14,719 bases of DNA from Thermocaproicibacter sp002410755 (GTDB lineage: Bacteria; Bacillota; Clostridia; Oscillospirales; Acutalibacteraceae). The position numbers and the translations under genes were made by a program. This document shows, one piece after another, positions 7,154 to 13,801 of this stretch (within the stretch, counting starts at the first letter, position 1; each line of letters starts with the position of its first letter). The DNA is taken from NCBI GenBank assembly GCA_036839715.1, contig DAITDU010000042.1:1-14719 (forward strand), given 5' to 3'. Under the pieces are notes generated by a model that was given only the letters and a program-made list of their open reading frames with translations, was not told the DNA's origin and searched no databases.

Positions 7154-7795
7154 TTGAGCTACACCGTTTTGCTTTTGCAAATGCTTGATGCATCACTGAT
7201 GACGCTGCGCATCTTTTTTGTTACCCTGATTTTTTCGTTGCCGCTTGGCCTCCTTGCTGCCGCAGGACGGATGTCCCGCTTCCGGGCCATCCGCATACCT
7301 GTGAGCATCTATATCCTGCTGATGCGCGGCACACCGTTGATGCTCCAGCTCCTGTTTATTTTCTATGGATTTAAACCGATTTTTGGCATCCAGTTTAACC
7401 GTGTCCCGGCAGCAGAAGTCGCATTTATCCTAAACTACGCCGCATATTTTGCGGAAATTTTCCGCGGCGGCATAGCAGGTGTCCCCCGTGGGCAGCGTGA
7501 GGCCGCAAAAGTGCTCGGCTTTACGCGCGGGCAGACATTTTTCCGCATCCTGCTGCCTCAGGTCATTAAGAGTATTCTTCCGCCAATGAGCAATGAATTT
7601 ATCACGCTGGTCAAAGATACTTCACTTGCAGAAGTCATTGGTGTTGTTGAGCTGTTGAAAGTAACTTCGGATTGGGTTTCCTCTGCGGTCAGCATGGTGC
7701 CGTTTGCAATCGCGGGTGTCTTTTATCTTATTATGAATGCCGTAGTAACGCGTTGCTTTGGCGCAGCCGAAAAACATTACAGTTATTATCGCTGA
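7154..7795 (+). CDS. Amino acid ABC transporter permease (HisM/GlnP family)
   Basis: A 213-residue inner-membrane permease, the length usual for polar amino acid permeases. Several hydrophobic helices are seen, with MRGTPLMLQLLF (57-68) and the cytoplasmic EAA loop GVPRGQREAAKVLGFTRGQ (109-127) that docks on the ATPase. The start is a TTG with GAGGAG 7 bases upstream; the next in-frame Met, at residue 10, would cut into the first helix. It begins 30 bases after the binding-protein stop, and its stop codon overlaps the ribosome site of the ATPase gene. It probably works as a homodimer, since only one permease gene is present. Confidence 0.93.
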   Translation: MSYTVLLLQMLDASLMTLRIFFVTLIFSLPLGLLAAAGRMSRFRAIRIPVSIYILLMRGTPLMLQLLFIFYGFKPIFGIQFNRVPAAEVAFILNYAAYFAEIFRGGIAGVPRGQREAAKVLGFTRGQTFFRILLPQVIKSILPPMSNEFITLVKDTSLAEVIGVVELLKVTSDWVSSAVSMVPFAIAGVFYLIMNAVVTRCFGAAEKHYSYYR

Positions 7796-7808
7796 GGAGG
7801 TGCCGGGT

Positions 7809-8573
7809 ATGCCAATTTTGACCGCAAAGGGGATTCACAAGAGCTTTGGTGGAGAGGAAGTGCTGAAGGGCATTTCACTTTCCGTAGAAAAAGGCGAGGT
7901 GCTGGCGGTTATCGGGCCTTCCGGCTCCGGCAAAAGCACTCTGCTCCGCTGTATTACTCAGCTTGAAACAGTAGACAACGGTGAGATTACGGTCTGTGGT
8001 GATACGCTTGTCACGACAGGACCGGACGGCAGTGCTTCCTATTCCAGTCGGGCTGTTTGCAGCAGGATTGCGCTGCGCATGGGCCTTGTATTCCAGAATT
8101 TTAACCTTTTCCCTCATTTTTCTGTCCTGCGCAATATCACGGAAGCTCCGGTCTGTGTGCTGGGAAAACCAAAGGGAGAAGCCGAGGCCAAGGCGCGCAG
8201 CCTTCTTGCCAAGATGGACCTTTCCGATAAGGAAAATGCCTATCCCTGCCAGCTTTCCGGCGGCCAGCAGCAGCGTGTTTCCATTGCGCGGGCACTTGCC
8301 ATGGACCCGGATATTCTCCTGTTTGATGAGCCTACCAGTGCATTAGACCCCGAACTGACGGGAGAAATCCTGAACGTGATGCGGTCCCTTGCCTCCGAGC
8401 ACATGACAATGGTTGTTGTGACGCATGAGATGGCTTTTGCCCGTGATGTTGCCGACCAGGTCATTTTCATGGCAGACGGTTCCATTGTGGAGCAGGGGAC
8501 GCCGGAACAGGTCTTTGTTCATGCGCAGAACGAGCGCACAAGGGCATTCTTAGCACGCTTTAATCAACCCTGA
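7809..8573 (+). CDS. Amino acid ABC transporter ATP-binding protein
   Basis: A 254-residue ABC ATPase that drives the permease encoded just upstream. Motifs in order: Walker A GPSGSGKST (36-44), Q-loop around QNFNLFPH (96-103), signature LSGGQQQR (149-156), Walker B ILLFDEP with the D-loop SALD (169-180) and the H-loop His206 in VVTHEMAFA. The longer frame from 7758 overlaps the permease. The ATG at 7809 has a perfect AGGAGG at 7795-7800, 8 bases upstream, and yields the standard family N-terminus, so I start there. A strong terminator follows within 25 bases and closes the operon. Confidence 0.95.
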   Translation: MPILTAKGIHKSFGGEEVLKGISLSVEKGEVLAVIGPSGSGKSTLLRCITQLETVDNGEITVCGDTLVTTGPDGSASYSSRAVCSRIALRMGLVFQNFNLFPHFSVLRNITEAPVCVLGKPKGEAEAKARSLLAKMDLSDKENAYPCQLSGGQQQRVSIARALAMDPDILLFDEPTSALDPELTGEILNVMRSLASEHMTMVVVTHEMAFARDVADQVIFMADGSIVEQGTPEQVFVHAQNERTRAFLARFNQP

Positions 8574-8593
8574 CCTTTCTTTTCGTGGCAGAC

Positions 8594-8635
8594 AAAAAGC
8601 AGCCCGGCTGAGCAGCTTCAGCCGGGCTGCTTTTT
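8594..8635. terminator. Terminator of the ABC transporter operon
   Basis: AAAAAGCAGCCCGGCTGA (8594-8611) is perfectly complementary to 8618-8635, giving an 18-bp GC-rich stem with a 6-base loop. A T-run ends the stem on the plus strand. The matching A-run at its start makes it potentially bidirectional. Confidence 0.93.
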
Positions 8636-9017
8636 CTAATATCAGCGGGAAAGTGGCTGCGCATGGCTGGCTTGCGGTCTGGCATCAAAAGCCATGCCTC
8701 CCGGAAGAATTATCCGAAACATGCGTTTTGAATTGCTCTGGAAAGAATATGGCCATGGTTAAGATTATCAATAATAACCAAATATTTACTAAAGAATTAT
8801 CAACATTATATATTCCATTTTTACATATTGTGGTACACTATAACTATAAAGTTAATTATTTCAATTAAACTTTATATATTATTTTGCAATATGTTAGGTG
8901 GTAAGCTGAATTTAAAAAGGGAAGCAGAGTGTGAGGACACGCATCAGGTAACCCTGCCGTTACGATGTATTCGTCTCCCATTGCCTTGGCTACGGATGCA
9001 CAGGCTATCCCACTTCC
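8636..9017. other. Gene-poor, AT-rich interval
   Basis: Between the ABC-operon terminator and the first plausible codons of the remnant ORF there is no convincing gene. Bases 8750-8920 are strongly AT-rich with several TATA-like stretches but no clear -35/-10 pair. The only notable element is the short copy of the peptidase 3' end at 8642-8674. The open frames here lack family features and good start signals. Confidence 0.55.
8642..8674 (-). pseudogene. Possible short copy of the aminopeptidase 3' end
   Basis: Plus-strand bases 8649-8670 match 9519-9540, inside the 3' end of the aminopeptidase gene, with two mismatches in 22. Read on the minus strand, the copy encodes ASHAQPLSR then a stop, in the same frame as TRHTQPLSR then a stop at the true gene end. 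The stop lies at the equivalent position. This could be the leftover end of a second peptidase gene, or an attachment-site-like duplication at the gene's 3' end. It is too short to be certain. Confidence 0.35.
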
Positions 9018-9413
9018 GTGCCGGGATGGAGATATGTAAAAGCCTTCCTTCCGCAAAAAGATTTCGCTGCATCGACTGACCATCTCAGTTATTATTACGT
9101 CAAAACCGACGAGCTCGAGAAGGTTTACGGAGAAATCTTTGATCGGAATAGAACCTTTCGTGCTGATGCCCAGATGGGAAGAGAGACAAAGGAACAATGG
9201 ATTAGGACGGCTGTCCGTTTTACCGATTATGGCCTTTACAGGAATGGAATTTATCTTTCGCCCGATTTGTATGTTGCGGTTTTTGACTGGATTTCGTGGG
9301 TACTCCTGGCTCTTGGGCTGTCGGCGGCAGCGGCCGTCCTTGCACATCAGTGGTCTGTTCACCGAAGGCGCTCAGGCAGCGCCGGAAATGCCGAACCGGA
9401 TGACGTAAAATAG
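8965..9413 (+). pseudogene. Unrecognised membrane protein, probably a 5'-broken remnant
   Basis: I do not recognise this family. The intact part, from a GTG at 9018, encodes 131 residues with protein-like composition: a charged, Tyr-rich region (YYYVKTDELEKVYGEIFDRN, 25-44) and one transmembrane helix (about 84-109), followed by a basic tail (HQWSVHRRR). The GTG has no ribosome site. The same frame continues upstream as plausible protein to a TAA at 8949. In another frame, 8965-9003 reads MYSSPIALATDAQ, which also looks coding, so a frameshift near 9000 is likely. The N-terminal half appears lost. It is flanked by terminators and lies in the interval bounded by the repeated peptidase 3' end. 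It could instead be a short functional gene with an unusual start. Confidence 0.4.
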
Positions 9414-9443
9414 TTCGCCTTGAAAAGAATATAAAAAATATAT

Positions 9444-9495
9444 AAAAGATGCACCTCAGGCAGGCTTAAAAGGCCGCTTTCAGGTGCATCTTTTT
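9444..9495. terminator. Bidirectional terminator after the aminopeptidase gene
   Basis: AAAAGATGCACCT (9444-9456) pairs with AGGTGCATCTTTT (9482-9494), a 13-bp stem enclosing a 25-base loop. T-runs lie on both strands (9491-9495 on plus; AT-rich 9433-9447 read on minus). It sits just past the aminopeptidase stop and can also end transcripts from the remnant ORF. Confidence 0.75.
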
Positions 9496-9511
9496 GCTGT
9501 CTCAATCAGTT

Positions 9512-11302
9512 TTATCTCGAAAGTGGCTGCGTATGGCGGGTAAGCCAGCTAAGGGCATCTCCGGAAACAAGAGGGGAAAGCGTTTCAAAAACGTGCTTAT
9601 TGTAGCCGTTCAGCCATGCAAGCTCCTCGTCCGTAAGAAGTTCCGGTAGCACCGGCGACGTGTCGATTGGGAAAACCGTAATAATGTCGAACTTCAGAAA
9701 ATGCCCGTATTCATTGTCACCTGCATCGGCGACAATCATCAGGTTCTCCGTGCGGATGCCAAATTTTCCACCTTCATAGACACCAGGTTCGTTTGTCATT
9801 GTCATACCGGCGTGGAACACAACATGATTGGTCCAGCGCAGGTTCTGCGGTCCTTCATGGACACTGCCGAACATGCCGACACCGTGCCCGGTGCCGCAGC
9901 GGTATTCAATGCCGTGCTTCCAGAGAGGCTCACGGCAAAGAATATCAATGTTTCCGCCTGTGCTTCCTTCCAGAAAGACAGCAGTTGCAAGGGCGATATG
10001 TGATTTTAAAACCCAGGTATAGCACTCTTTTTCTTCCTGCGTGACTGGGCCAAGCGCATAAGTACGCGTAATATCTGTTGTGCCGTCCAGGTACTGCCCG
10101 CCGGAATCCACCAGCAGCAGGCCGCCCTTTCCCAGTACCTTACAGGCTTCAGGTTTCGGTTCATAGTGCATCATGGCCGCATTTTCGCGGTAGGCGGCAA
10201 TCGTTGCAAAGCTAAGGCCGCGGTTCCCTTCCTGCTTTGCCCTCTCACCGCGCAGGACATCACAGACATCACATTCCGTCAGCTTTTCACCCGAATTCAG
10301 CCGCTTTTCCAACTTTGCGTAGCCATTGACAAGGGCTACACCGTCGCGGATATGCGCTGCACGGAATCCGGAAATTTCCGTCGGATTTTTAATGGCTTTG
10401 AGGTCGGTTACAAGGTCATGGCCAGTCTTTATGGCTATATTCGGATTACTTTCCAGTGCGCTGAAAATGGCATAGCTGACAGCGTCCGTGTCAACCAGAG
10501 CAACCGCCTTTTTTGAAACCGAACGCAGGAATGGGATGATCTCCTGATAGCCTCGGAGGGAGACGCCATTCTGCTGCAGCTCTTCCCCAACGGGGGCGGG
10601 AACACGGGAAAGGTCGGTAAAAAGGTAGGCGGAATCCGGAAAGACCGCCGCGTAAGCAAGTGCAAACGGGCTGTCCTCTACGTCACTTGCACGGAGGTTC
10701 AGCAGCCAGGCTACACAGTCGAGCCGGCCGATTACTTGGCAGTCTGCGCCCTGTCCTTTCAGCCCGGCACGGACTTCGGTGAGCTTCTGCCGGCAGGTTT
10801 TGCCCGCATAAGCGGCGTCGTGCAGGAAAATCTCCGTGTGCGGAATAGGCGGGCGGTTTACCCAAATACTGTCAGTCAGGTCGGCCTGCTTAATCCTGAT
10901 TCCTTTTTCTGCGAAAAAGCTCTCCATTTTCCGGACATCTGCCGCGGAGAACAGGCTGCCGTCAAAGGATACTGTTTCACCGGGATGAAGTTCACCCCGC
11001 ACAAACTCTGGATAAGTAGGAACACCCTTTACAGCCATGCGGTAAAGTTCAATGCCGCTGCCTTTGAGTTCCTGCTCGGCCTGAATAAAATACCGCCCAT
11101 CCGTCCAGAGCCCGCTTTTTGCCGCAGTGACGGCGAGTGTGCCGGCAGACCCGGTAAAACCGGAAAAATACTGGCGTGCCTGCCAGTGGGCAGGTGAATA
11201 CTCACTCAGGTGAGGATCTGCGGATGGAATAAGATAAGCCTGAACGCCTGCTTCTTTCATTTTTTCGCGGAGAAGGGCAATCCGCTCGGCAACTTTCTGC
11301 AT
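9512..11302 (-). CDS. Aminopeptidase P family protein (M24B, XPNPEP-like)
   Basis: A 596-residue cytoplasmic metallopeptidase that should remove an N-terminal residue preceding proline from peptides. It has the three-domain length of the XPNPEP type (about 600), longer than E. coli PepP (about 440). Two creatinase-like domains (1 to about 305) precede the pita-bread catalytic domain. All five metal ligands can be placed: Asp399 and Asp410 in VDSGGQYLDGTTDITRT, His473 in GTGHGVG, Glu505 in TNEPGVY and Glu519 in GIRTEN. The ATG start has AAGGAG 11 bases upstream. It is a single-gene unit with a consensus promoter and its own terminator. The last codons (HTQPLSR) recur as a short copy near 8645. 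Family and activity are secure; peptide preference is inferred. Confidence 0.95.
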   Translation of the reverse strand: MQKVAERIALLREKMKEAGVQAYLIPSADPHLSEYSPAHWQARQYFSGFTGSAGTLAVTAAKSGLWTDGRYFIQAEQELKGSGIELYRMAVKGVPTYPEFVRGELHPGETVSFDGSLFSAADVRKMESFFAEKGIRIKQADLTDSIWVNRPPIPHTEIFLHDAAYAGKTCRQKLTEVRAGLKGQGADCQVIGRLDCVAWLLNLRASDVEDSPFALAYAAVFPDSAYLFTDLSRVPAPVGEELQQNGVSLRGYQEIIPFLRSVSKKAVALVDTDAVSYAIFSALESNPNIAIKTGHDLVTDLKAIKNPTEISGFRAAHIRDGVALVNGYAKLEKRLNSGEKLTECDVCDVLRGERAKQEGNRGLSFATIAAYRENAAMMHYEPKPEACKVLGKGGLLLVDSGGQYLDGTTDITRTYALGPVTQEEKECYTWVLKSHIALATAVFLEGSTGGNIDILCREPLWKHGIEYRCGTGHGVGMFGSVHEGPQNLRWTNHVVFHAGMTMTNEPGVYEGGKFGIRTENLMIVADAGDNEYGHFLKFDIITVFPIDTSPVLPELLTDEELAWLNGYNKHVFETLSPLVSGDALSWLTRHTQPLSR

Positions 11303-11404
11303 GAATCAATCGACTCCTTTTTGGTTCGGAACAAGCCGCAGTACCGGGTGTTACCCTGCGGTTCTGCTTTCATGGCCTGAAATGTTCCCAAATATCCTTT
11401 TTTC

Positions 11405-11433
11405 AGTATAGAACGCGTGGAAAAGCATGTCAA
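11405..11433 (-). promoter_or_regulatory. Sigma-A promoter of the aminopeptidase gene
   Basis: Minus strand: perfect -35 box TTGACA (11433-11428), a 17-base spacer and -10 box TATACT (11410-11405). The leader is about 95 bases and contains a hairpin (CCGCAG at 11336-11341 with CTGCGG at 11356-11361) that lacks a T-run. Confidence 0.88.
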
Positions 11434-11469
11434 GAAATGTACCATCCTTTGCAAAGGGTACGAGAAATA

Positions 11470-11489
11470 TTTCCTGAAACTTCAGGAAA
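11470..11489. promoter_or_regulatory. Perfect inverted repeat upstream of the L,D-transpeptidase promoter
   Basis: TTTCCTGAA (11470-11478), AC, TTCAGGAAA (11481-11489). The 9-base arms are perfect and the gap is 2 bases, as for a dimeric DNA-binding protein. It ends 4 bases before the -35 box at 11494 and lies about 70 bases upstream of the divergent aminopeptidase start site. This position suits an activator or repressor of the transpeptidase operon. The regulator is unknown. Confidence 0.55.
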
Positions 11490-11493
11490 ATGG

Positions 11494-11522
11494 TTGGCAC
11501 AGTATATCATTTGCTTTATAAT
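11494..11522 (+). promoter_or_regulatory. Sigma-A promoter of the L,D-transpeptidase operon
   Basis: A -35 box TTGGCA (11494-11499), a 17-base spacer and a perfect -10 box TATAAT (11517-11522). The start site should lie near 11529, leaving a leader of about 37 bases. Confidence 0.85.
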
Positions 11523-11565
11523 ATAAAAGAAATGAATTAAAATAAAAGGGGTTATTTCGGTAATT

Positions 11566-12459
11566 ATGACGGACTGTGGGAAAAAAATACTGAAAATAAG
11601 GCAGTATTTAAAGTTTTGTAAGAAGAAAACATTTTTAATTGTACTTGTGCTTGCCCTTTATGCGGGGGCCATCGTCTTTGCGTGTCAGCCAGCGATGGTA
11701 GGATATATTGCCGGGTCGCTTTCATATGGGCGGACGACCGCTACTACAGCTATAACGGCAAATCAGGTAAAAATATACGCAGGCAGGGGAGCTGATTATC
11801 AGGTGATTGCAACACTGCCAAAAGGCACCGTTGTGGAGCTGAGGGAAGCACTGGAGGCAGACTCCGGCTGGGCCAACATCCGGACGACAGACGGTCTTTC
11901 CGGCTGGTGCAGCCGGAAAGACCTTGACTTCAGCGGCATTAACCTTGCTTCATCTCCCCTTGCGCAGTTTCCGGCCCCGGCAGAATTAGTTTCTTCTGTG
12001 CCAGTTTCGTCTTCTGCGTCGTCCCAGCCTGCGGGTTCATCTCAAAAAGTTGTCCCGTCGCAGGTTACCATGGAAAAAGCCTCTTTACCGCTTGCAGTGT
12101 CTGTTTCCATTGCGGATCAGCGCGTTACCGTGCTTGATGCGAAGCAGCGCGTTGTAAAGCAGTTTGTCTGTTCTACCGGTGCCAAAGAGAGTGAAACACC
12201 GACTGGGACATTTACTGTCAAGGACCGCGGCAAGTCCTTTTTCAGCCAAAGTGTCAACGAAGGCGGCTATTACTGGACGCAGTTTGACGGGGACTATCTT
12301 TTCCACAGCGTCCCATTTGACAAAGACCGTCATATGGAACCGGAGGAAGCTGCAAAACTTGGCACACCGGCTTCCCATGGCTGCGTCAGACTTGCCATAG
12401 AAAACGCGAAATGGATTTATGACAATATTCCCCGCGGGACGGTAGTCAAAGTTAAGTAA
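11566..12459 (+). CDS. SH3b-domain L,D-transpeptidase (YkuD family)
   Basis: A 297-residue envelope enzyme expected to form 3-3 peptidoglycan cross-links or attach proteins to peptidoglycan. A basic N-terminus precedes a transmembrane anchor (22-39), so the rest is extracytoplasmic. An SH3b domain (about 64-121, with VKIYAGRGADYQVIATLPKGT) probably binds the wall. A Ser/Pro/Val-rich linker (130-170) leads to the YkuD domain (174-297). The catalytic motif is complete: His247 in LFHSVPF and SHGCVRL at 270-276 with nucleophile Cys273. The ATG is the only good start, but its ribosome site is weak (AAGGGG about 14 bases upstream). The HAD gene follows after 23 bases. Family and architecture are secure; the exact reaction is not. 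Confidence 0.92.
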   Translation: MTDCGKKILKIRQYLKFCKKKTFLIVLVLALYAGAIVFACQPAMVGYIAGSLSYGRTTATTAITANQVKIYAGRGADYQVIATLPKGTVVELREALEADSGWANIRTTDGLSGWCSRKDLDFSGINLASSPLAQFPAPAELVSSVPVSSSASSQPAGSSQKVVPSQVTMEKASLPLAVSVSIADQRVTVLDAKQRVVKQFVCSTGAKESETPTGTFTVKDRGKSFFSQSVNEGGYYWTQFDGDYLFHSVPFDKDRHMEPEEAAKLGTPASHGCVRLAIENAKWIYDNIPRGTVVKVK

Positions 12460-12482
12460 CAAAAAGGAAAAGGGAGTTTTTA

Positions 12483-13124
12483 ATGCTAAACCGGACAAAA
12501 GGAATTATTTTTGATGTAGATGGGACGCTCTGGGATGTTTCTGATTTGGTTGCAGAGAGCTGGAATATTGCGCTTCGGCGTCAGCCGGATGTTTTACGCA
12601 GGGTAACTGCGGAAGAGATCCGTGGCATGATGGGCAAGACTATGACGGAGATTTATAACCTTATTCTGCCGGGCAGGGACAAACAGTTCCAGGAACTGGT
12701 TTGCAGGGAATGTGAAGGAGCAGGAGACAGACTTCTGCGCGAGCGCGGCGCGAACCTGTACCCGGCAGAAGAAAAGACGTTGGAAATGCTTTTTGGCACC
12801 TACCGGCTTTTTATTGTAAGCAACTGCCGGGACGGCTACATTGAACAGTTCCTCGGCTTTTCCCATTTTGGGAGGTTCTTTGAGGACTCTGAGTGCTTTG
12901 GTCGTACCGGAAAACCAAAGTGTGACAACATCAGGCTGCTTTTGGAGAGGAACCATCTGGGAAAAGCAGTCTATGTAGGTGACACACACCTCGACTTTGA
13001 GTCTGCAAGGAGTGCAGGGGTTCCGTTCATCCATGCGGCGTATGGATATGGGAAAGTCCCAGAAGCAAAGTATGCCGTCCAATCCTTTTCGGGACTGGCG
13101 GAAGTAGTGCCGCAGGTTCTATGA
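12483..13124 (+). CDS. HAD-family hydrolase (phosphoglycolate phosphatase-like)
   Basis: A 213-residue cytoplasmic phosphatase of the haloacid dehalogenase superfamily, subfamily I. Motif I is DVDGT (Asp11 nucleophile, Asp13), motif II SN at 113-114, motif III Lys144 in GKPK and motif IV GDTHLD at 166-171. An alpha-helical cap lies between motifs I and II (about 20-90), as in PGP/beta-phosphoglucomutase-like enzymes. GGGAG lies 6-7 bases before the ATG. Only 23 bases separate it from the transpeptidase stop and no promoter or terminator is seen between, so the two are likely one operon. The substrate cannot be inferred. Confidence 0.88.
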   Translation: MLNRTKGIIFDVDGTLWDVSDLVAESWNIALRRQPDVLRRVTAEEIRGMMGKTMTEIYNLILPGRDKQFQELVCRECEGAGDRLLRERGANLYPAEEKTLEMLFGTYRLFIVSNCRDGYIEQFLGFSHFGRFFEDSECFGRTGKPKCDNIRLLLERNHLGKAVYVGDTHLDFESARSAGVPFIHAAYGYGKVPEAKYAVQSFSGLAEVVPQVL

Positions 13125-13196
13125 AAAACAGAATCCTGCCGTACCGGTTGCAACCTTGTGGCTGTATTTTTACAGTTTGTTCAACCTTAGGCTGAA

Positions 13197-13223
13197 AAGC
13201 TGTGGTATGATTAAAAACAGCTT
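13197..13223 (+). promoter_or_regulatory. Candidate extended -10 promoter flanked by an inverted repeat
   Basis: TGG-TATGAT (13203-13211) fits an extended -10 element (TGn then TATnnT); no good -35 box is present. Perfect 7-base arms AAGCTGT (13197-13203) and ACAGCTT (13217-13223) bracket it, so the dyad may be an operator. The evidence is modest. Confidence 0.4.
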
Positions 13224-13269
13224 AATATGCAGCGATTCCGTCAGTCAGTGAAAGGAGACGGTCCGATTT

Positions 13270-13719
13270 ATGGATAACTGGTTTACCCGCTTTGCCCTTT
13301 GGTGGAGCAGGCTTATGTCAGGCAGGCACGGCACCGATCAGTTTTCCCTGGCACTGTTTGTCCTCTATTGTGTTTTGATGCTGTTTTCCAGCATTTTTGG
13401 GAACCGCTTTCTATTCCTGCTTTCCATTGCTGCACTGGCTTTCTGTATTTTCCGGATGATGTCCCGGAATCAGGAACAGCGCTGGAAAGAAAACTCCTGG
13501 TTCCTCGGCTGGTGGAATCCGTTTTGGCACTGGATGCGCAATATCCATTCCCGTTTCCGCACGGAGCAGGACTATGCAGCCATGAAAGCACGCGATCATG
13601 ATGTCTACAGATATTTCCGCTGCCCAAAATGCAGGAACAAATTGCGTGTACCCAAAGGAAAGGGAAAAATCGTCATTACCTGTCCAGTATGCCATACGGA
13701 CTTTATGCGGAGAACGTAA
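13270..13719 (+). CDS. Two-helix membrane protein with C-terminal zinc ribbon
   Basis: A 149-residue protein I cannot tie to a named family. Two closely spaced hydrophobic helices (about 24-41 and 45-62) form a hairpin anchor. They are followed by a Trp-rich, basic segment (71-97, including WFLGWWNPFWHWMR). The C-terminus is a small zinc ribbon with CPKC at 118-121 and CPVC at 138-141, separated by a Lys/Gly-rich loop (RVPKGKGK). Such ribbons usually bind nucleic acid or mediate protein contacts, so a membrane-tethered cytoplasmic ribbon is plausible. The ATG has AAGGAG about 12 bases upstream. It stands alone between a candidate promoter and a strong hairpin. It is a real gene by codon pattern and motifs; the function is unknown. 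Confidence 0.8.
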   Translation: MDNWFTRFALWWSRLMSGRHGTDQFSLALFVLYCVLMLFSSIFGNRFLFLLSIAALAFCIFRMMSRNQEQRWKENSWFLGWWNPFWHWMRNIHSRFRTEQDYAAMKARDHDVYRYFRCPKCRNKLRVPKGKGKIVITCPVCHTDFMRRT

Positions 13720-13737
13720 AGGGAAAATATAAAATAG

Positions 13738-13775
13738 AGGAAGGGGTTCCGGCTTTTTAACCGGAACCCCTTCCT
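13738..13775. terminator. Strong hairpin between convergent genes
   Basis: AGGAAGGGGTTCCGG (13738-13752) is perfectly complementary to 13761-13775, a 15-bp stem with an 8-base loop. On the minus strand it is followed by CTATTTTATATTTT, so it best terminates the Cof gene. On the plus strand the T-content after it is poor, although it probably also protects the zinc-ribbon transcript. Confidence 0.75.
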
Positions 13776-13801
13776 GCTTCAACCCTTTATTATCCTGAAA
13801 T

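Noticed and set aside
7758..7808. 17-residue extension of the ABC ATPase
   Set aside because: It overlaps the permease gene; the ATG at 7809 has a perfect AGGAGG at the right distance.
8653..8868. 71-residue plus-strand open frame
   Set aside because: It crosses the peptidase 3'-end copy and AT-rich DNA, with no ribosome site or family features.
8865..9362. 165-residue minus-strand open frame
   Set aside because: Its composition looks like a shadow of the plus-strand frame, with no recognised motif or ribosome site. The plus strand has a credible transmembrane helix instead. Not fully excluded.
9701..11197. Several plus-strand open frames inside the aminopeptidase gene
   Set aside because: All are antisense to a full-length gene with every catalytic residue present; none has a start signal or a domain.
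11334..11363. T-box-like element upstream of the aminopeptidase
   Set aside because: The AGGGT and GGTAC fragments recall a T-box, but the conserved order is wrong, the leader is only about 95 bases, and there is no terminator.
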